Assembly: GCA_963573385.1 (NCBI GenBank)
Contig: CAUYLG010071372.1
Location: forward strand, 46,566 to 110,565
Reading direction: 5' to 3'
DNA: 64,000 nt
DNA from: Cacajao melanocephalus
Taxonomy: Eukaryota > Chordata > Mammalia > Primates > Pitheciidae
In this document: positions 1 to 13,435 of the stretch, piece after piece
How positions within the stretch are numbered: the stretch's first letter is position 1
Layout: each line of letters opens with the position of its first letter
The notes under the pieces: generated by a model
What the model saw: the letters and a program-made list of their open reading frames with translations, nothing else
The model's database searches: none
What the model was told of the DNA's origin: nothing
Position numbers and translations under genes: made by a program

Positions 1-461
1 CCTGAGAGACCAAAATACTTATCCAGGAGACCCTAGGGCAAGCTTATATCCTCCCTTTGCTACCACAGCTGATGCTTTCTTGAAAGTGCCACCTCCTGGC
101 TGGAGGCCAACCAACACAAAACCAGCACACTAAACAAAACTATACCCAAAGACCTCTACAGAGTCCACTTCACTCCCTGCTACCTCCGCCAGAGCAGGTG
201 CTGGTATCCATGATTAGAGATCTGAAGATGGATCACATCACAGGACTCTTTGCAGACACTCCCCAGTACCAGCCCAGAGACCTGTAGCTTCATTTGGAAG
301 CTAGACCCACAGCAGAAATAATCATTGCAGTTTGGCTCTCAGAAAGCTACATTCCTAAGGGAATGGGGAGAGCACCACATCGAGGGAGCACCCTTTGGGA
401 CAAAAGAATCTGAACAGCAGCCCTGGAGTCCCAGATCTTCCCTTTGACATAGTCTACCCAA

Positions 462-746
462 ATGACAAGGAACCAGAAAAACAATTCTGTTAATATGACA
501 AAAGAAGGTTCTTTTACACAACCAACAAATCACACTAGTTCACCAGCAATGGATCCAAACCATGAAGAAATCTCAGAATTGCCAAAAAAAAATTCAGAAG
601 GTCAATTATTTAAGCTATTCAAGGAGGCACAAGAGAAAGGTGAATACCAACTTAAAAATTTTTTTAAAAACTTCGAGAATATGGACAGAAAAATCTCCAG
701 AGGAATAGATACCATAATGAAAATCAATCACACATTCTGGAAATGA
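462..746 (+). pseudogene. L1 ORF1 N-terminal remnant
   Basis: A 94-codon open stretch begins at the normal L1 ORF1 start (MTRNQKNNSV...) and includes the family-typical 'SSPAMDPNHEEISELP' segment before the coiled-coil region. It ends early where the frame is lost, although ORF1-like sequence clearly continues to about 1790. ORF1p is the L1 RNA-binding chaperone; this copy is dead. Confidence 0.8.
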
Positions 747-1341
747 AGGACACACTTAGAAAAATGCAAAATAAACTGGAAAGTCTCAGCAACAGAATTG
801 AACAAATAGAAAAAATAACTTGAGAGCTTGAAGAGACAAGGCTTTCAAATCAATTCAATGTGACAAAAGAATTTAAAAAATGAACAAAGCCTCCAAGAAT
901 TTGGGGATTATATTCGATGATCAAACCGAAGAATAATTGTTTTTCCCAAGGAAGAAGAGAAATCTAAAAGTTTGGAAAGCATATTAAAGGGAATAATTGA
1001 GGAATACTTCCCTGGCCTTTCTAGAGATCTAGACATCCAAATACAAGAAGCTCAAAGAATGCCTGGGAAACTCATCATAAAAAGATCACTGCTTAGGCAC
1101 ACAGTCAACAGGTTATCTAAAGTCAAGATGAAGACAGAATCTTAAGAGCTGTGAGGCAAAGATAGCAGGTAACCTATAAAGGAAAACCTGTAAGATTAAT
1201 AGCAGATTTCTAAGCAGAAGCATTACAAGCTAGAGTTTATTGGGGTATTATCATTAGCCTCCTTAAACAAAACAATTATCAGCCAAGAATTTTTTATCCA
1301 GGATAAACTAAGCTTCACAAATGAAGGAAAGATACAGTCTT

Positions 1342-1632
<291 letters not shown>

Positions 1633-2285
1633 GAGAGGATTTACCACTATCTAGCCAGCACTGCAAGAACTGCTAAAAGGAGCTCTAATTCTTGAAAAAA
1701 TCGTCAAAATACACGAAAATAAAACCTCCTTAAAGCATATATCTCACAGGATCTAAAATAAAAGACATGATTAAAATTTAAAAAAAATACTTGCACATGC
1801 ATATTTATAGCAGCACAATTCACAATTGCAAAAATATGGAACCAGCCCAAATGCCAATCAATCAATGAGTGGATAAAGAAGATATATATATATGCCATCA
1901 AATGCTAGTCAGCCATAAAAAGGAACAATGTAAAGGCTTTCACAACAACCTGGATGGAATTGGAGACTATTATTCTAAATGAAATAACTCAGAAATTGGA
2001 AAACAAAACATTATATGTTCTCTCTTATATGTGGGAGCTAAGATATGAGGATGCAAAGGCCTAAGAATAATGCAGTAGACTTTGGGGACTAGGGACAAAG
2101 GGTGGGAGGTGGGTGAGGGATAAGGCAAAACATTGGGTAGAGTGTATACTGCCCAGGTGATTGGTACACCAAAACCTCAGAAATCACCACTAAAGAATTT
2201 GTTAATGTAACCAAACACCACCTGTTTCCCAAAAACCTATTGAAATAAACAATGAAAAGAAAAAAATAGAAAAAAATAAAACTGT

Positions 2286-2735
2286 GATATACAAATAAAA
2301 ATTTAAAATAATGAGTGCACACACAAAAATAGGCAGAGCAATAGAGCAGCATAAATCATTGAGACATATGTAACTTTATTGACTATACCTATTGGAATTT
2401 AGATTATGTTTAAAGTGGCATTACAAATCAGTGAGGGAAAGGAATTTCTTAAGAAGTGGTATTGGTAGAAGTGATTAATCATTTAAGAAGAAAATAAAAT
2501 GAATTATTACTTCACTACTTATACTAGCATACAACTAATAAAATGCTAGAAAACAATGTGTGGTTTAAAAAAAAAATACCGATGAACTTTCTAAACACAA
2601 CACAGAACACCAAGAATGCATAGAGAAAAGGATAACTACATGTAGGTACATAATTCAGCATAAAACTCTTCATAAAAAGAAAAACTATAGATTTTGTCAT
2701 CTAGTGTAATCCCACTTTACTTGTCATCCATAAAA
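2286..2735. other. Intergenic, no recognised feature
   Basis: A/T-rich sequence following the L1 tail. No gene or repeat is recognised. Confidence 0.5.
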
Positions 2736-3000
2736 ACCAGCAGCATTATTTCTGTATCTTCATTTAAGTCATTGATAATATCACTAACCATGACCAGACA
2801 TAAGGTTAATGTCCTACATCATGCCACTAAAAACCTTGTCCCATGGTGCCATTGTATTTTTAATCAGTTATGTTCCACTAACTTTCCAGTTATTTTCCAG
2901 CTAGTAGCCAATTGTATAAGCTCTCAGATTGGATATCTTCATCTTATCTACAAAATTATGACAGCCCTATTTAATGACTTGATAAAGCACAGATAAGTTT
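2736..3000 (-). repeat. CR1/L3-type ancient LINE remnant
   Basis: Phrases such as 'tcatttaagtcattgataat' and 'cttatctacaaaattatgac' resemble the reverse complement of the CR1/L3 reverse-transcriptase C-terminal region. No frame survives. Confidence 0.45.
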
Positions 3001-3089
3001 TCTCCACTTCTTTCAAATGCTCACCTAGAAACTAGATTAAACTTAGAAAATAAATCAGTTTTATTTACTTTGTTCTTAGTCATCACATA

Positions 3090-3900
3090 ATGCCTCCTTT
3101 CCTGTGTGTCCGGAAATCTTAAAGCAAACAAACAATAGGAAATTTTGTCAGCTCTACCTTCAACTTCATTACTAATTTGCTCTTTTCTCACCATGTGCAT
3201 CCCTATTACCCTGGCCGGAACCATTTTTATCTCCTACTTGGAGTACTACAGAAGCTACCTATCTCTATACTTTTATTTTGCTCTCTTAATACAGATATCA
3301 AAATTATCATTTCAAAAAGTTATATTAGTCCATTTCTTTGCTCAAAGTCCTCTAATGCCATAGAATAAAATTCCAAGCCCTAACTATGACCTACAAGTTC
3401 CCATACAGTCTGGCCCGACTCCCTAATCTGACATTATCTCCTACTGTAGCCCTCACTCACTCCACTCTAGCCACCATGGCTTTCTTCATGTTCTCCATAC
3501 ATACCAAGTTCATTCCCACCTTAGGGCCTTTGTACACAGTCTTCCTTCATGGATAACTCTTCTCCAAGATTTTCACATGATTGATAACGTCTCATCATTC
3601 AGTTCTGCTCAAATGTCATTCATTGCCTCATAGATCTTCCCAGATTATCCTAATAGCTCCTCCTCCAAGTAGTACACGATATTGTCTTACTCTGATTTAT
3701 TACTATCATAGGGTTTAACATCCTCTGAGTTTATATTTTTAAGTAATGTACTTGTTTCTCATGAGTCTTCCTGCTACGTGATAATCATGAGAACACGGTC
3801 CATGTCCATTTTATAGCACCATATCCCTAATGCCTATAATGCTGCCTAGAATATAAGAAATGTTCAAGAAATATTTGTTAAAAGAATGAGTGAATAAAAT
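3090..3900 (+). repeat. L2-class ancient LINE 3' region
   Basis: It has the order expected for this old mammalian LINE: 'gctcaaagtcctctaatgcc', 'acagtctggcccgactccct', 'ttagggcctttgtacac', 'gttctgctcaaatgtcat', and the terminal 'caagaaatatttgttaaaag' followed by 'aatgagtgaata'. The 5' edge is uncertain. Confidence 0.65.
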
Positions 3901-4800
3901 AAGCCAATGACTGAAGTAAGTGACAGCAGGAATAAAAAAGTTTATAAATTAAAAAATGTTTAAACTATAGTGATATTAATTCCATTGCATCTTCTTTCTT
4001 ATACGCTAAAACTACATTTTTGCTTTGTTCCATGACTCTGGGGTACCTCTTTTAATAAACACAAACATTTCTCAGATCCCAAAGAATGTACCCTATTGTG
4101 CTTTCATATCATAATCTTCTCTCCGTTCTGTACCTTTACATACTTGTCTAGAAACTTTTGAGTAGCAAGGTAAGTAAATGGCTATAGTTACCAGCCTTGG
4201 GACACTCAGTTAGCTCATTATGCAAATGAAGTATGCTAATATTCAGAACATGCCACATCACTTCCTATCTTAAAGCCATATACCATCATATGATGAAATA
4301 GTTCTCAAATGATATTAGTAACCAGGAAAAAAATCCATGAAAAATATATAGAGAAAAGATGTTTAAATAGCATATTACTAACTCATCTGATCCAAATAGC
4401 TCTTATCAGAACCACTAAATATTGTAAGACGTTGCCTGAATACATATATCATTTTAATCTCACAATAATGTGGCAACTGTGGTACAACATTTATACCTTC
4501 CTTTTCATGTCCTTTAATATTAATTGTTATGAGCACAGGTGCAGCAGTGTGGCAAAGCTTAATTGCAATATTAATATTTTAATAAAAAATATAATTATCA
4601 GCCAATTTGCATTAGGTAAAAATAAAAATTAAGCTTTTCCTTCAAATTAATAAAATTGTCTCCAATCTTTACACTATTCTGGCTTATTAACACATGTCTT
4701 ATTTCTTTTGGGGAATGCTTACAATCATGCAAATAAAGTAGTTTTAGTCAGATCTGGTCTTTTGAGCGGTCTCAGGGTGCATTGAAAGGGAAAAAAAAAT
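3901..4800. other. Intergenic, no recognised feature
   Basis: A/T-rich and unique-looking. I see no gene, RNA or named repeat. The longest open stretch here (4309-4632, plus strand) has no recognisable domain. Confidence 0.5.
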
Positions 4801-4804
4801 TAAC

Positions 4805-4970
4805 CAAGAGTCAGAATACTTGGTTTCAATGTTTAGACCTGCCACTGCCTTAATATGCAACATTTTACAGATTGCTGTAACTCTTGGATTCTGTTTACTT
4901 GTCTCTAAAACGGAGTTACTAATATCTACCTTCTTTCTATCATAAGGTGTCTATTTAAATAAAAAGTAAG
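4805..4970 (+). repeat. MIR remnant
   Basis: Diverged MIR core in sense order: a 'gacctgccactgcc' segment, then the 'tacttgtctctaaaacgg' block and 'actaatatctacctt'. Confidence 0.5.
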
Positions 4971-4974
4971 AGTA

Positions 4975-6300
4975 ATAAATATATTTTATTAACTTTGCTT
5001 CACCAGCAAATGTGTATGACTGAAATTTTCTTTGAAGGAACAATTTACAATTACATAATGACATATAATACTTCCTTGATACCATTAACTGTCTTCTACT
5101 GTTTAAGAAATAAAAACTTAATATGCATGAAGGACATTATGAACCACAGTCAATTATCAGCTGTATATCTTCATAATATTTAATCATGTCACTATTTATT
5201 GATATGCTATTCATTCATCAAATATTCATTGTACAACATTCAGTTAGTCATAGCAGACTGAGCTCTTGTGTTTGTTTCTACTCCTTGAAATTTCACTAAA
5301 ATTATGGTACACACAAATGGAAATGGTACAAATTCACAAAGACAAAGAACATGGTAAAGGAGACAACCGATAAAGATGTCACTACATTTTTTAAAGATTG
5401 ATAGCAAAGTGGTTAGTGATTTAGTAAAGACCAGTGAGCTGAAATTGAAATGTCTGCAGACAAGAAAGAGCAGCAGCAAGAAGTGAGTCAATTTGACTGC
5501 AGAACCCTGAGAAGCTCAGATTTAGTGGCAGCAGCTACGGCAGAAGTGATATAAGGAACAGAGCTGAAAGTAGGAGAATTGTATGAAATTTTGTATACAA
5601 CAGAGTCAAAGTCCTCACACATCCTGTTCTACTCTTCAACTCACACACCCTTCCCTTGGACAGGATCACTACAGATATTGACTTGGGGGTATCCTATAAA
5701 TAAAGAGCAAAGTTCACGTATGATCATCCTAGAATAAAATACACCATTCAGCAAAACTTGGCCATGCCCACAGAGCTCCCAATCCACGTTTTAATAATTA
5801 TTTTAAGTATAAAATTAAAGTATCTCACATAAAAGAGACAAAGAAAAGGACTTCAAAACATTTCAAAAGTAAACAAAGCAAGCTATTAATATTATTCTCA
5901 GAGAAATAGGAGAAGATATTTTATAAATCATTCAAGAAACTAGAACTCTTAAGAATGTATTTCCATGTATGTCAATTTGTGTTTGTGTATGTGTGTGTAT
6001 ATATAAATTGAAAATTTCTTCAAAATATAAGATAATAAAATTCAATGTTTTTGCCAAAAAGTAGGATAAAAATATAAGCCTGGGTAAAAAGAGAGAAAAG
6101 ATAAGAAAATTAAAGAATCAATTTGTGAGCCACAATATCTTCCTAATAAGACTAGAGAGGTGAAAAAAAAAAAACAACAGAGAGTGGAAATTGTCAAATA
6201 TATAATTGAGAGTATTTCCTAGAACCGAAGGGCTTGCATTTTCAGATTGAAAGCGGCAAATGCAAAAGGCTTACAGATAGGCACATTGAGGAATTTTAGA
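4975..6300. other. Intergenic, no recognised feature
   Basis: Mostly A/T-rich unique sequence. A short impure tg/ta run sits at about 5983-6004. No gene is supported. Confidence 0.5.
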
Positions 6301-6303
6301 TTA

Positions 6304-6968
6304 CTACTTCTATTAGTTTCCTATTTTAATTGTAACAAAGTTTCACAAATTCATGGCTTAAAACAACAAAAACTATTCTCTGGCATGAAGAAATTGAAAT
6401 CAGTTACACTAGGCTAAGTTCAAGTTATTGGCAGGACTTGTTCCTTCTGGAGTCTCTCAGAGAAAATTTGTTTCCACAGCTTTTCCAGCTTCTGGATGCT
6501 GTTTGCACTCCTTTGCTCATGACCCTTTTCTTCCTTAACTCTGACTTCTTGCTTCTATAGTCACATCTCCTATTTCCGCAGTAAAATCTCTTTGACTCAG
6601 GGTGGCAGTTCACAACTGGAATCCCAGCACTTTGGGAGGCCAAGGTGGGCAAATCACTTGGGGCCAGGAGTTCAAGATCATCAAGACAAGCCTGGACAAA
6701 ATAATAAGACCTCCATCTCTACAAAAAAGAATTTTTTTTTAATTAAGCTAAATTAAACAAAAAAATCCTTCTAATTCTCTCTTATAAGGATTCTTGTTAC
6801 TATATTTGACCCTCCTAGATAATCTAGAATAATCTTCCAATCTCAATATTCTTAATTAAATCACATTTGCTGGTCCCTTTTACCATGTATTTAATCTGAT
6901 AACAGTTACATGGTCCAGGAATTAGGATGTAGGCATCTTTTAGAGAGCTTTATTCAGCCTACCACATA
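6304..6968 (-). mobile_element. MLT1-type MaLR LTR, interrupted by an Alu monomer
   Basis: Antisense MaLR LTR. It starts with 'ctattagtttcctatt', the reverse complement of the MLT1 3' end, and continues through 'ggcttaaaacaacaaaaact' and 'ggcaggacttgttccttctg'. It ends near 'ttcagcctaccaca', the reverse complement of the LTR start. An Alu left-arm fragment splits it at 6599-6745. Confidence 0.75.
6599..6745 (+). mobile_element. Alu left-monomer fragment
   Basis: Only the left arm is present ('aatcccagcactttgggagg', 'ccaggagttcaagatcat', 'ccatctctacaaaaaag'). It ends in an A/T tract without the right arm, as in a free left Alu monomer or a truncated old Alu. Confidence 0.75.
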
Positions 6969-7740
6969 GCCATAATGAAAAATATTTTTTAAAGTGTTCT
7001 AAGGATGGGCTAGATGGTCAGCAAATGTAATAAGAATCAGAAATCTGAATATCAGAACTCGCACCTGCTCTACTGAAAGCTAGAAGTGGGGAGAAAGACT
7101 CTGAAGTAGAATTTCATGCTCAGCCAACCTATAAATTAAGAGATTTTCAGAGCTATAATAAATTAAGAGATTTTTAGTGCTGCAAAATCTCTAGAAATTC
7201 ACCTTCCCCACTTCCACTGAGCATATGGCTTAACCCTAACAAGATAATAAACTAGGCAATAGGAATACATAAGATCTAGGAAAGAGGCCATCCAACCTAA
7301 GAGTGAGATGAGAGAAGTCCCAGGTGGTGGTGAAGGGAAGTATTAGAATGACAGTTTTGTTGCAGGTTTAGAGAGCAACTAATACAGATTGAAGCCCAAG
7401 AGATGGTGAGACTCAGGTATAAGGAAGGATTTCTAAAAAGTAGAAAAGAGGAACTGATAGAGTGGCAAACATTAGTCAATAATTTGAATACAATTTTGAG
7501 CAGAATGTTACAGAAATGTTTGTGATTTTGGAAAATTAGTTAAAGGTACACAGAAAACTAAGCTAGTAAAAAAGAATCAGGCGTATTCTATACCAGACAA
7601 CACAAAATGCTACACGAAAAGGAATAAAATGATTGTGCACTTCATAGTTCAGCAACGAGTAATATTTACATTGTAAAAATGTAATAACTGCTACTTTAAT
7701 CAAAAATTTTGACATAAGTATTTCGGGAAGATAAAGGAGT
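6969..7740. other. Intergenic, no recognised feature
   Basis: No gene or repeat recognised. Confidence 0.45.
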
Positions 7741-7744
7741 GGAA

Positions 7745-8820
<1,076 letters not shown>

Positions 8821-8844
8821 ATGTAAAAAATAATTTATATTCCT

Positions 8845-8985
8845 ACCAACAGTGTACAAAAGTTCCCTTTTGTCCACATTCTTACCAGTAGTATCAAAAC
8901 ATCTCATGTATTTCATAAATATATATACCTACTATGTACCTACCAAAATTAAAAATATTAAAAATTCAAAAAAATAAAAAATAAT
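8845..8985. mobile_element. Short 5'-inverted LINE-1 3' end
   Basis: About 8845-8895 reads as antisense L1 ORF2 ('attcctaccaacagtgtaca'). It is followed directly by the sense L1 3' terminus 'atctcatgtatttcataaat' and an A-rich tail. The inverted part comes from upstream of the sense part, as expected for twin priming. Confidence 0.55.
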
Positions 8986-8989
8986 GATT

Positions 8990-9690
8990 GCTAATTCCAT
9001 AAATATCAGCACACGCTTATTCTTTAGAAAAACTAGAGGTAAATACCAGAAGAAAGAGTCAAAAGTCTCTGAGGTATGTGGCTAAGATTGGAGAGAGCTG
9101 TGACAAAGGTCAGCTATATGTTGTTATGTCTGTTGGTACTACTTTGTTATCTTAACAACATGCATGGATTCCTTTAGGAAATATAAGGCACTGTCACAAA
9201 AAAACATTAATGGAGTACTTACTTTGAGTCAGATATCATGCTAGGGTTTGGGACATTGTCACTATAGCAGTTCCCCGCCCACATGTGTCTCTGCATTCTA
9301 TTCAGTGGCCTTGTCCTTGCTGATGTGTAAGTCCCTGGCTCTAAAGATTATAGTTTTATAAGACAGAATCTGAAAAAAATTTTATGACCTAATATTCCAT
9401 AGGCACTCTTTACCCCCAAAACAGTACACAGTTTACATTATAGTAATCCAGAACATTATACAAAACTTATTAAATCCAAAAATAACCTACCAGTTGTGCT
9501 GAAGGCACAGCTTAGCTCTATTCTCTCTGCAGAAAGACATTTGCAATAGGTTTTGAGAATCAATAGGCTTAACTTATTTCACATTTACATTTTATTGTAC
9601 ATTAATAGTTTGGATCACTACACTAATTCTGAAAGTAACTTTGCGTCCTTTAGTTGCACTGCTCTGCAATTCTAACTGGTAGGTTCCTGT
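8990..9690. other. Intergenic, no recognised gene
   Basis: Unique-looking sequence. A short old MIR/L2-like phrase lies at about 9208-9260 ('gtcagatatcatgctagggt'). Confidence 0.4.
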
Positions 9691-9699
9691 TATTAATAA

Positions 9700-9950
9700 T
9701 AACAACAGCTACTAATTATTAAGCATTTACTCCATTCCAGACAGCATGGTAAGAGATAAACGTGTGTTAATTCCATTGATTTTCACACAGTTCACTGAAG
9801 TAATAACTATTATATTTCTATTCTAAAGACACATCTGAGGTTCAGAAAAATTAAACAATTTGCAGAGTCACAAAGTTAGTGAACGAGTCAGGATTTGTAC
9901 CTAGATTATATGGCTGAGAAGCAAACACTAAACTATACTTACTGCCTTTC
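9700..9950 (-). repeat. MIR remnant (antisense)
   Basis: MIR read in reverse: a 'taagcatttactccattcca' start, 'gaggttcagaaaaattaaac', then 'gtcaggatttgtacc'. Confidence 0.65.
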
Positions 9951-9969
9951 AAATCATTTCAGCAGCTCT

Positions 9970-10251
<282 letters not shown>

Positions 10252-10254
10252 TCA

Positions 10255-11126
10255 TATATATACATTTATATACATATTTATGTAAATAATTTTTGTGTAC
10301 ACATATAAAAATACCTCTTCACTGACTAAAGCTTCAAATAGGAACTCTCCATGGCCCAACTTCTTAAACACTTATCTTTCCAATGATCCCACTTTGACCT
10401 AGTTTCCCCCTAAAAGCCATGCTAATATCTACTTGCACATAGTTTCTAAAAACTATTATTGAGAAACAACTTTTTTTGTTATCAGGTAGACCCTTCCTGC
10501 AAAATTACCAATCGTATGATAACATAATGGCTATGTCACTCCACTGTGAAAACTTCATATTTTCAAACATACGTAGAAGCAGTTAGCAAAAGGTCATATC
10601 TCATATGGTACTTTTCTGGACATATATATTTAATAGTAACTAAATTGCAAATGTGTAGATCATATTGTATCTGATCTCTTCACAATTCAGGAGAAATTGA
10701 AGCACACAGTATGTGCTCAATGAGCATTCCTTTAATTCAACTGGTAAAAGGTTAAATTGACTTAAAGCAGTTGATTTGCATTTAATAACTAAGGTTATTA
10801 GGTAAAAAATAATGGACAGAGTATCTTCTGTGTTTTGTTCATTTTGTTCAAGACATCACAGACACACACACATTTAGGTAAAAGGAAAATAATCTGGTGA
10901 AATCTTTCTTAACATAGTAATATGTCTTAAATTATTACATACAATATATAGTAATATTTAGATATATCAAGAGCTCATTTCTAAAGCCAGATTTTAAATA
11001 TCTATAATTTACTAGCATTCTAAAAATGAACACACACACATGACAATTGATAGTGTTTATACAGATCACATTCATACCCTGAGATGAAATTATGTCCTTA
11101 ACATTCTGACACCCTGCCTCTGCTTG
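10255..11126. other. Intergenic, no recognised feature
   Basis: A/T-rich sequence with short (ca)n runs near 10861 and 11033. No gene is supported. Confidence 0.5.
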
Positions 11127-11136
11127 AGTAATGAAA

Positions 11137-11485
11137 TGTATTAGTCTATTCTCATGCTGTGAATAAACACATATCTGGAACTGGGTAAAGAAAAGAGGTT
11201 TAATTCACTCACAGTTCCACAGGACTGGGGAGGCCTCACAATCCTTGTGGAAGGCAAGAAGGAGAAAGTCACATCTTACATGGAGGCAGACAAAAGAGCA
11301 TGTGCAGGGGAACTCCCCTTTATAAAACCATCAAACCTTGTGAGACTTATTCACTATCATGAGAACAGCCTAAAAAACCCTGCCCCCAAGATTCAATATC
11401 TCCTACTGGGTCCCTCCCACAACACATGGGGATTATTACAATTAGAGGTGATGTTTTGGTTGGGATACAGAGCCAAATCATATCA
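11137..11485 (-). repeat. THE1-type LTR (3' LTR of the element)
   Basis: Reverse complement of a THE1/MST LTR: begins 'tgtattagtctattctcatg', contains 'tttataaaaccatcaaacct', ends '...catatca'. Paired with 13075-13430. Confidence 0.88.
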
Positions 11486-13074
11486 TTCTACCCTGGCCTC
11501 TCCCAAATCTCATGTCCTCACATTTCAAAACCAATCATGCCTTCCCAACAGTCCCCCAAAGTCTTAAGTCAATTGAGCATTAATCCGAATGTTCACAAAG
11601 TGTCATCTGAGACAAGGCAAGTCCCTTCCACCTATGAGCCTGTAAAATCAAAGGCAAGTTAGTTACTTCCTAGATATAATAGGGGTAAAGGTATTGGGTA
11701 AATAGAGCCATTCCAAATAAGAGAAATTGGCCAAAACAAAGGGGCTACGGGCCCCATGCAAGTTTGAAATCCGGGGGGGGCAGTCAAATCTTAAAGCTCC
11801 AAAATGATCTCCTTTGACTCCATGTCTCACATCCAGGTCAAATGGTTACAAAATGTGGGTTCCCATGGTCTTGGGAAGATCTGTCCCTGTGGCTTTGCAG
11901 GGTACAGCCCCCGCTTCCGGCTGCTTTCAAGGCTAGTATTGAGTGTCTGCAGCTTTTCCAGGTGCAAAGTGCACGCTGTAAGTAGATCTACAACTCTGGG
12001 GTCTGCAGGATGGTGACCCTCTTTCACAGCTCCACTAGGCAGTGCCCTAGTGAGGGCTCTGTGTGGGGGCTGGCATCCCACATTTCCCTTCCACATTGCC
12101 CTAACAGAGATTCTCTATGAGCGCACTGCCCCTGCAGCAAAATTCTGCCTGAATATCCAGGCATTTCCATACATTCTCTGAAATCTCTGTAGAGGTTTTC
12201 AAACTTCAGTTACTGACTTCTGTTCACCCACAGGCCTAACACCACATGTCAGCTCCCAAGGATTAGGGCTTTCACTCTCTGAAGCAACAGCCTAAGCTGT
12301 ACATTGACCCCTTTTAGCCGCAGCTGGAGCTGAAAGAGCTGGGATGCAGGGCACCATGTTTGAAGGATGCAAAGAGGGGGGACCTCCTGGGTCCAGCCCA
12401 GGAAACTATTTTTTTCCTCCTAGGCCTCCAGGCATGTGATGGAAGGAGCTGCCTTGAAGACCTCTAACATGCCCTGGAGATATTTTTGTTGTTGTCTTGG
12501 TGATTAGCATTTGGCTCCTTGTTACTTATGCAAATTTCTGCTGCCTGCTTTAATTTCTCTTCAGGAAATGGGTTTACTTTTCTACTGCATCATCAGACTC
12601 CAAATTTTTCATACTTTTATACTCTGTCACCTCTTGAATGCTTTGTCACTCAGAAATTTATTCTGCCAGATACCCCAAAATCACCTCTCTCAGTTCAAAT
12701 TTTCACAGATCTCTAGGGCAGGGGCAAAATGCCACCAGTCTCTTTGCATAGCAAGAGTGACCTTTACTCCCGTTCCCAATAATTTCCTTATCCCCATCTG
12801 AGAGCACCTCAGCCTGGATTTTATTGTTCCATATCACTATCAGCATTTTGGTCAAAGCCATTCAGCAAGTCTCTAGGAAGTTTTAGACTTTCTCACATCT
12901 TCCTGTCTTCTGAGCCCTCCAAGTCTCTAAGAGTTCCAAACTTTCCCACATTTTCCTATATTCCTCCGAGCCTGCCAAACTGTTCTAATCTCTGCCTGTT
13001 ACCCAGCTCCAAAGTTGCTTCCACATTTTCAGGTATCCTTATAGCAGCACCCCACTCTACCAGTACCAACTTAC

Positions 13075-13430
13075 TATATTCATCTGTTCTCATGCTGCTA
13101 ATAAAGACATACACAAGTCTGGGTAATGTATAAAGGAAAGAGGTTTAATAGACTCACAGTTTCACATGGCTGAGAGCCCTCACAATCATGGGGGAAGGCA
13201 AATGAAGAGCAAAGTCACTTCTTACATGGCAGCAGGCAAGAGAGCTTGTGTAAGGAAGCTCTTTATAAAACCATCAGATCTTATGGGACTTATTCCCTAT
13301 CACAAGAACAGCATGGGAAAAACCTGCCCCCAAGACTCAATTTCCTCCTACCAGGTCCTTCCCACAACATGTGGGAATTATTACAATTAGAGATGAGATT
13401 TTGGTGGGGACACAGAGCCAAACCATATCA
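13075..13430 (-). repeat. THE1-type LTR (5' LTR of the element)
   Basis: Second LTR copy. It shares the same landmarks ('ctgttctcatgctgctaata', 'tttataaaaccatcagatct', 'gagccaaaccatatca') but is clearly diverged from the left copy, so the insertion is old. Confidence 0.88.
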
Positions 13431-13435
13431 AGTAA

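Larger units (their letters stand above)
11132..13430 (-). mobile_element. THE1-type MaLR element with both LTRs
   Basis: A full-length-size (2.3 kb) non-autonomous ERVL-MaLR element in reverse orientation: left LTR 11137-11485, internal part 11486-13074, right LTR 13075-13430. The pentamer 'agtaa' lies just outside both ends (11127-11131 and 13431-13435), a plausible 5-bp target duplication if the left end is taken at 11132. The internal part has no long open frame, as is usual for this class. Confidence 0.85.
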
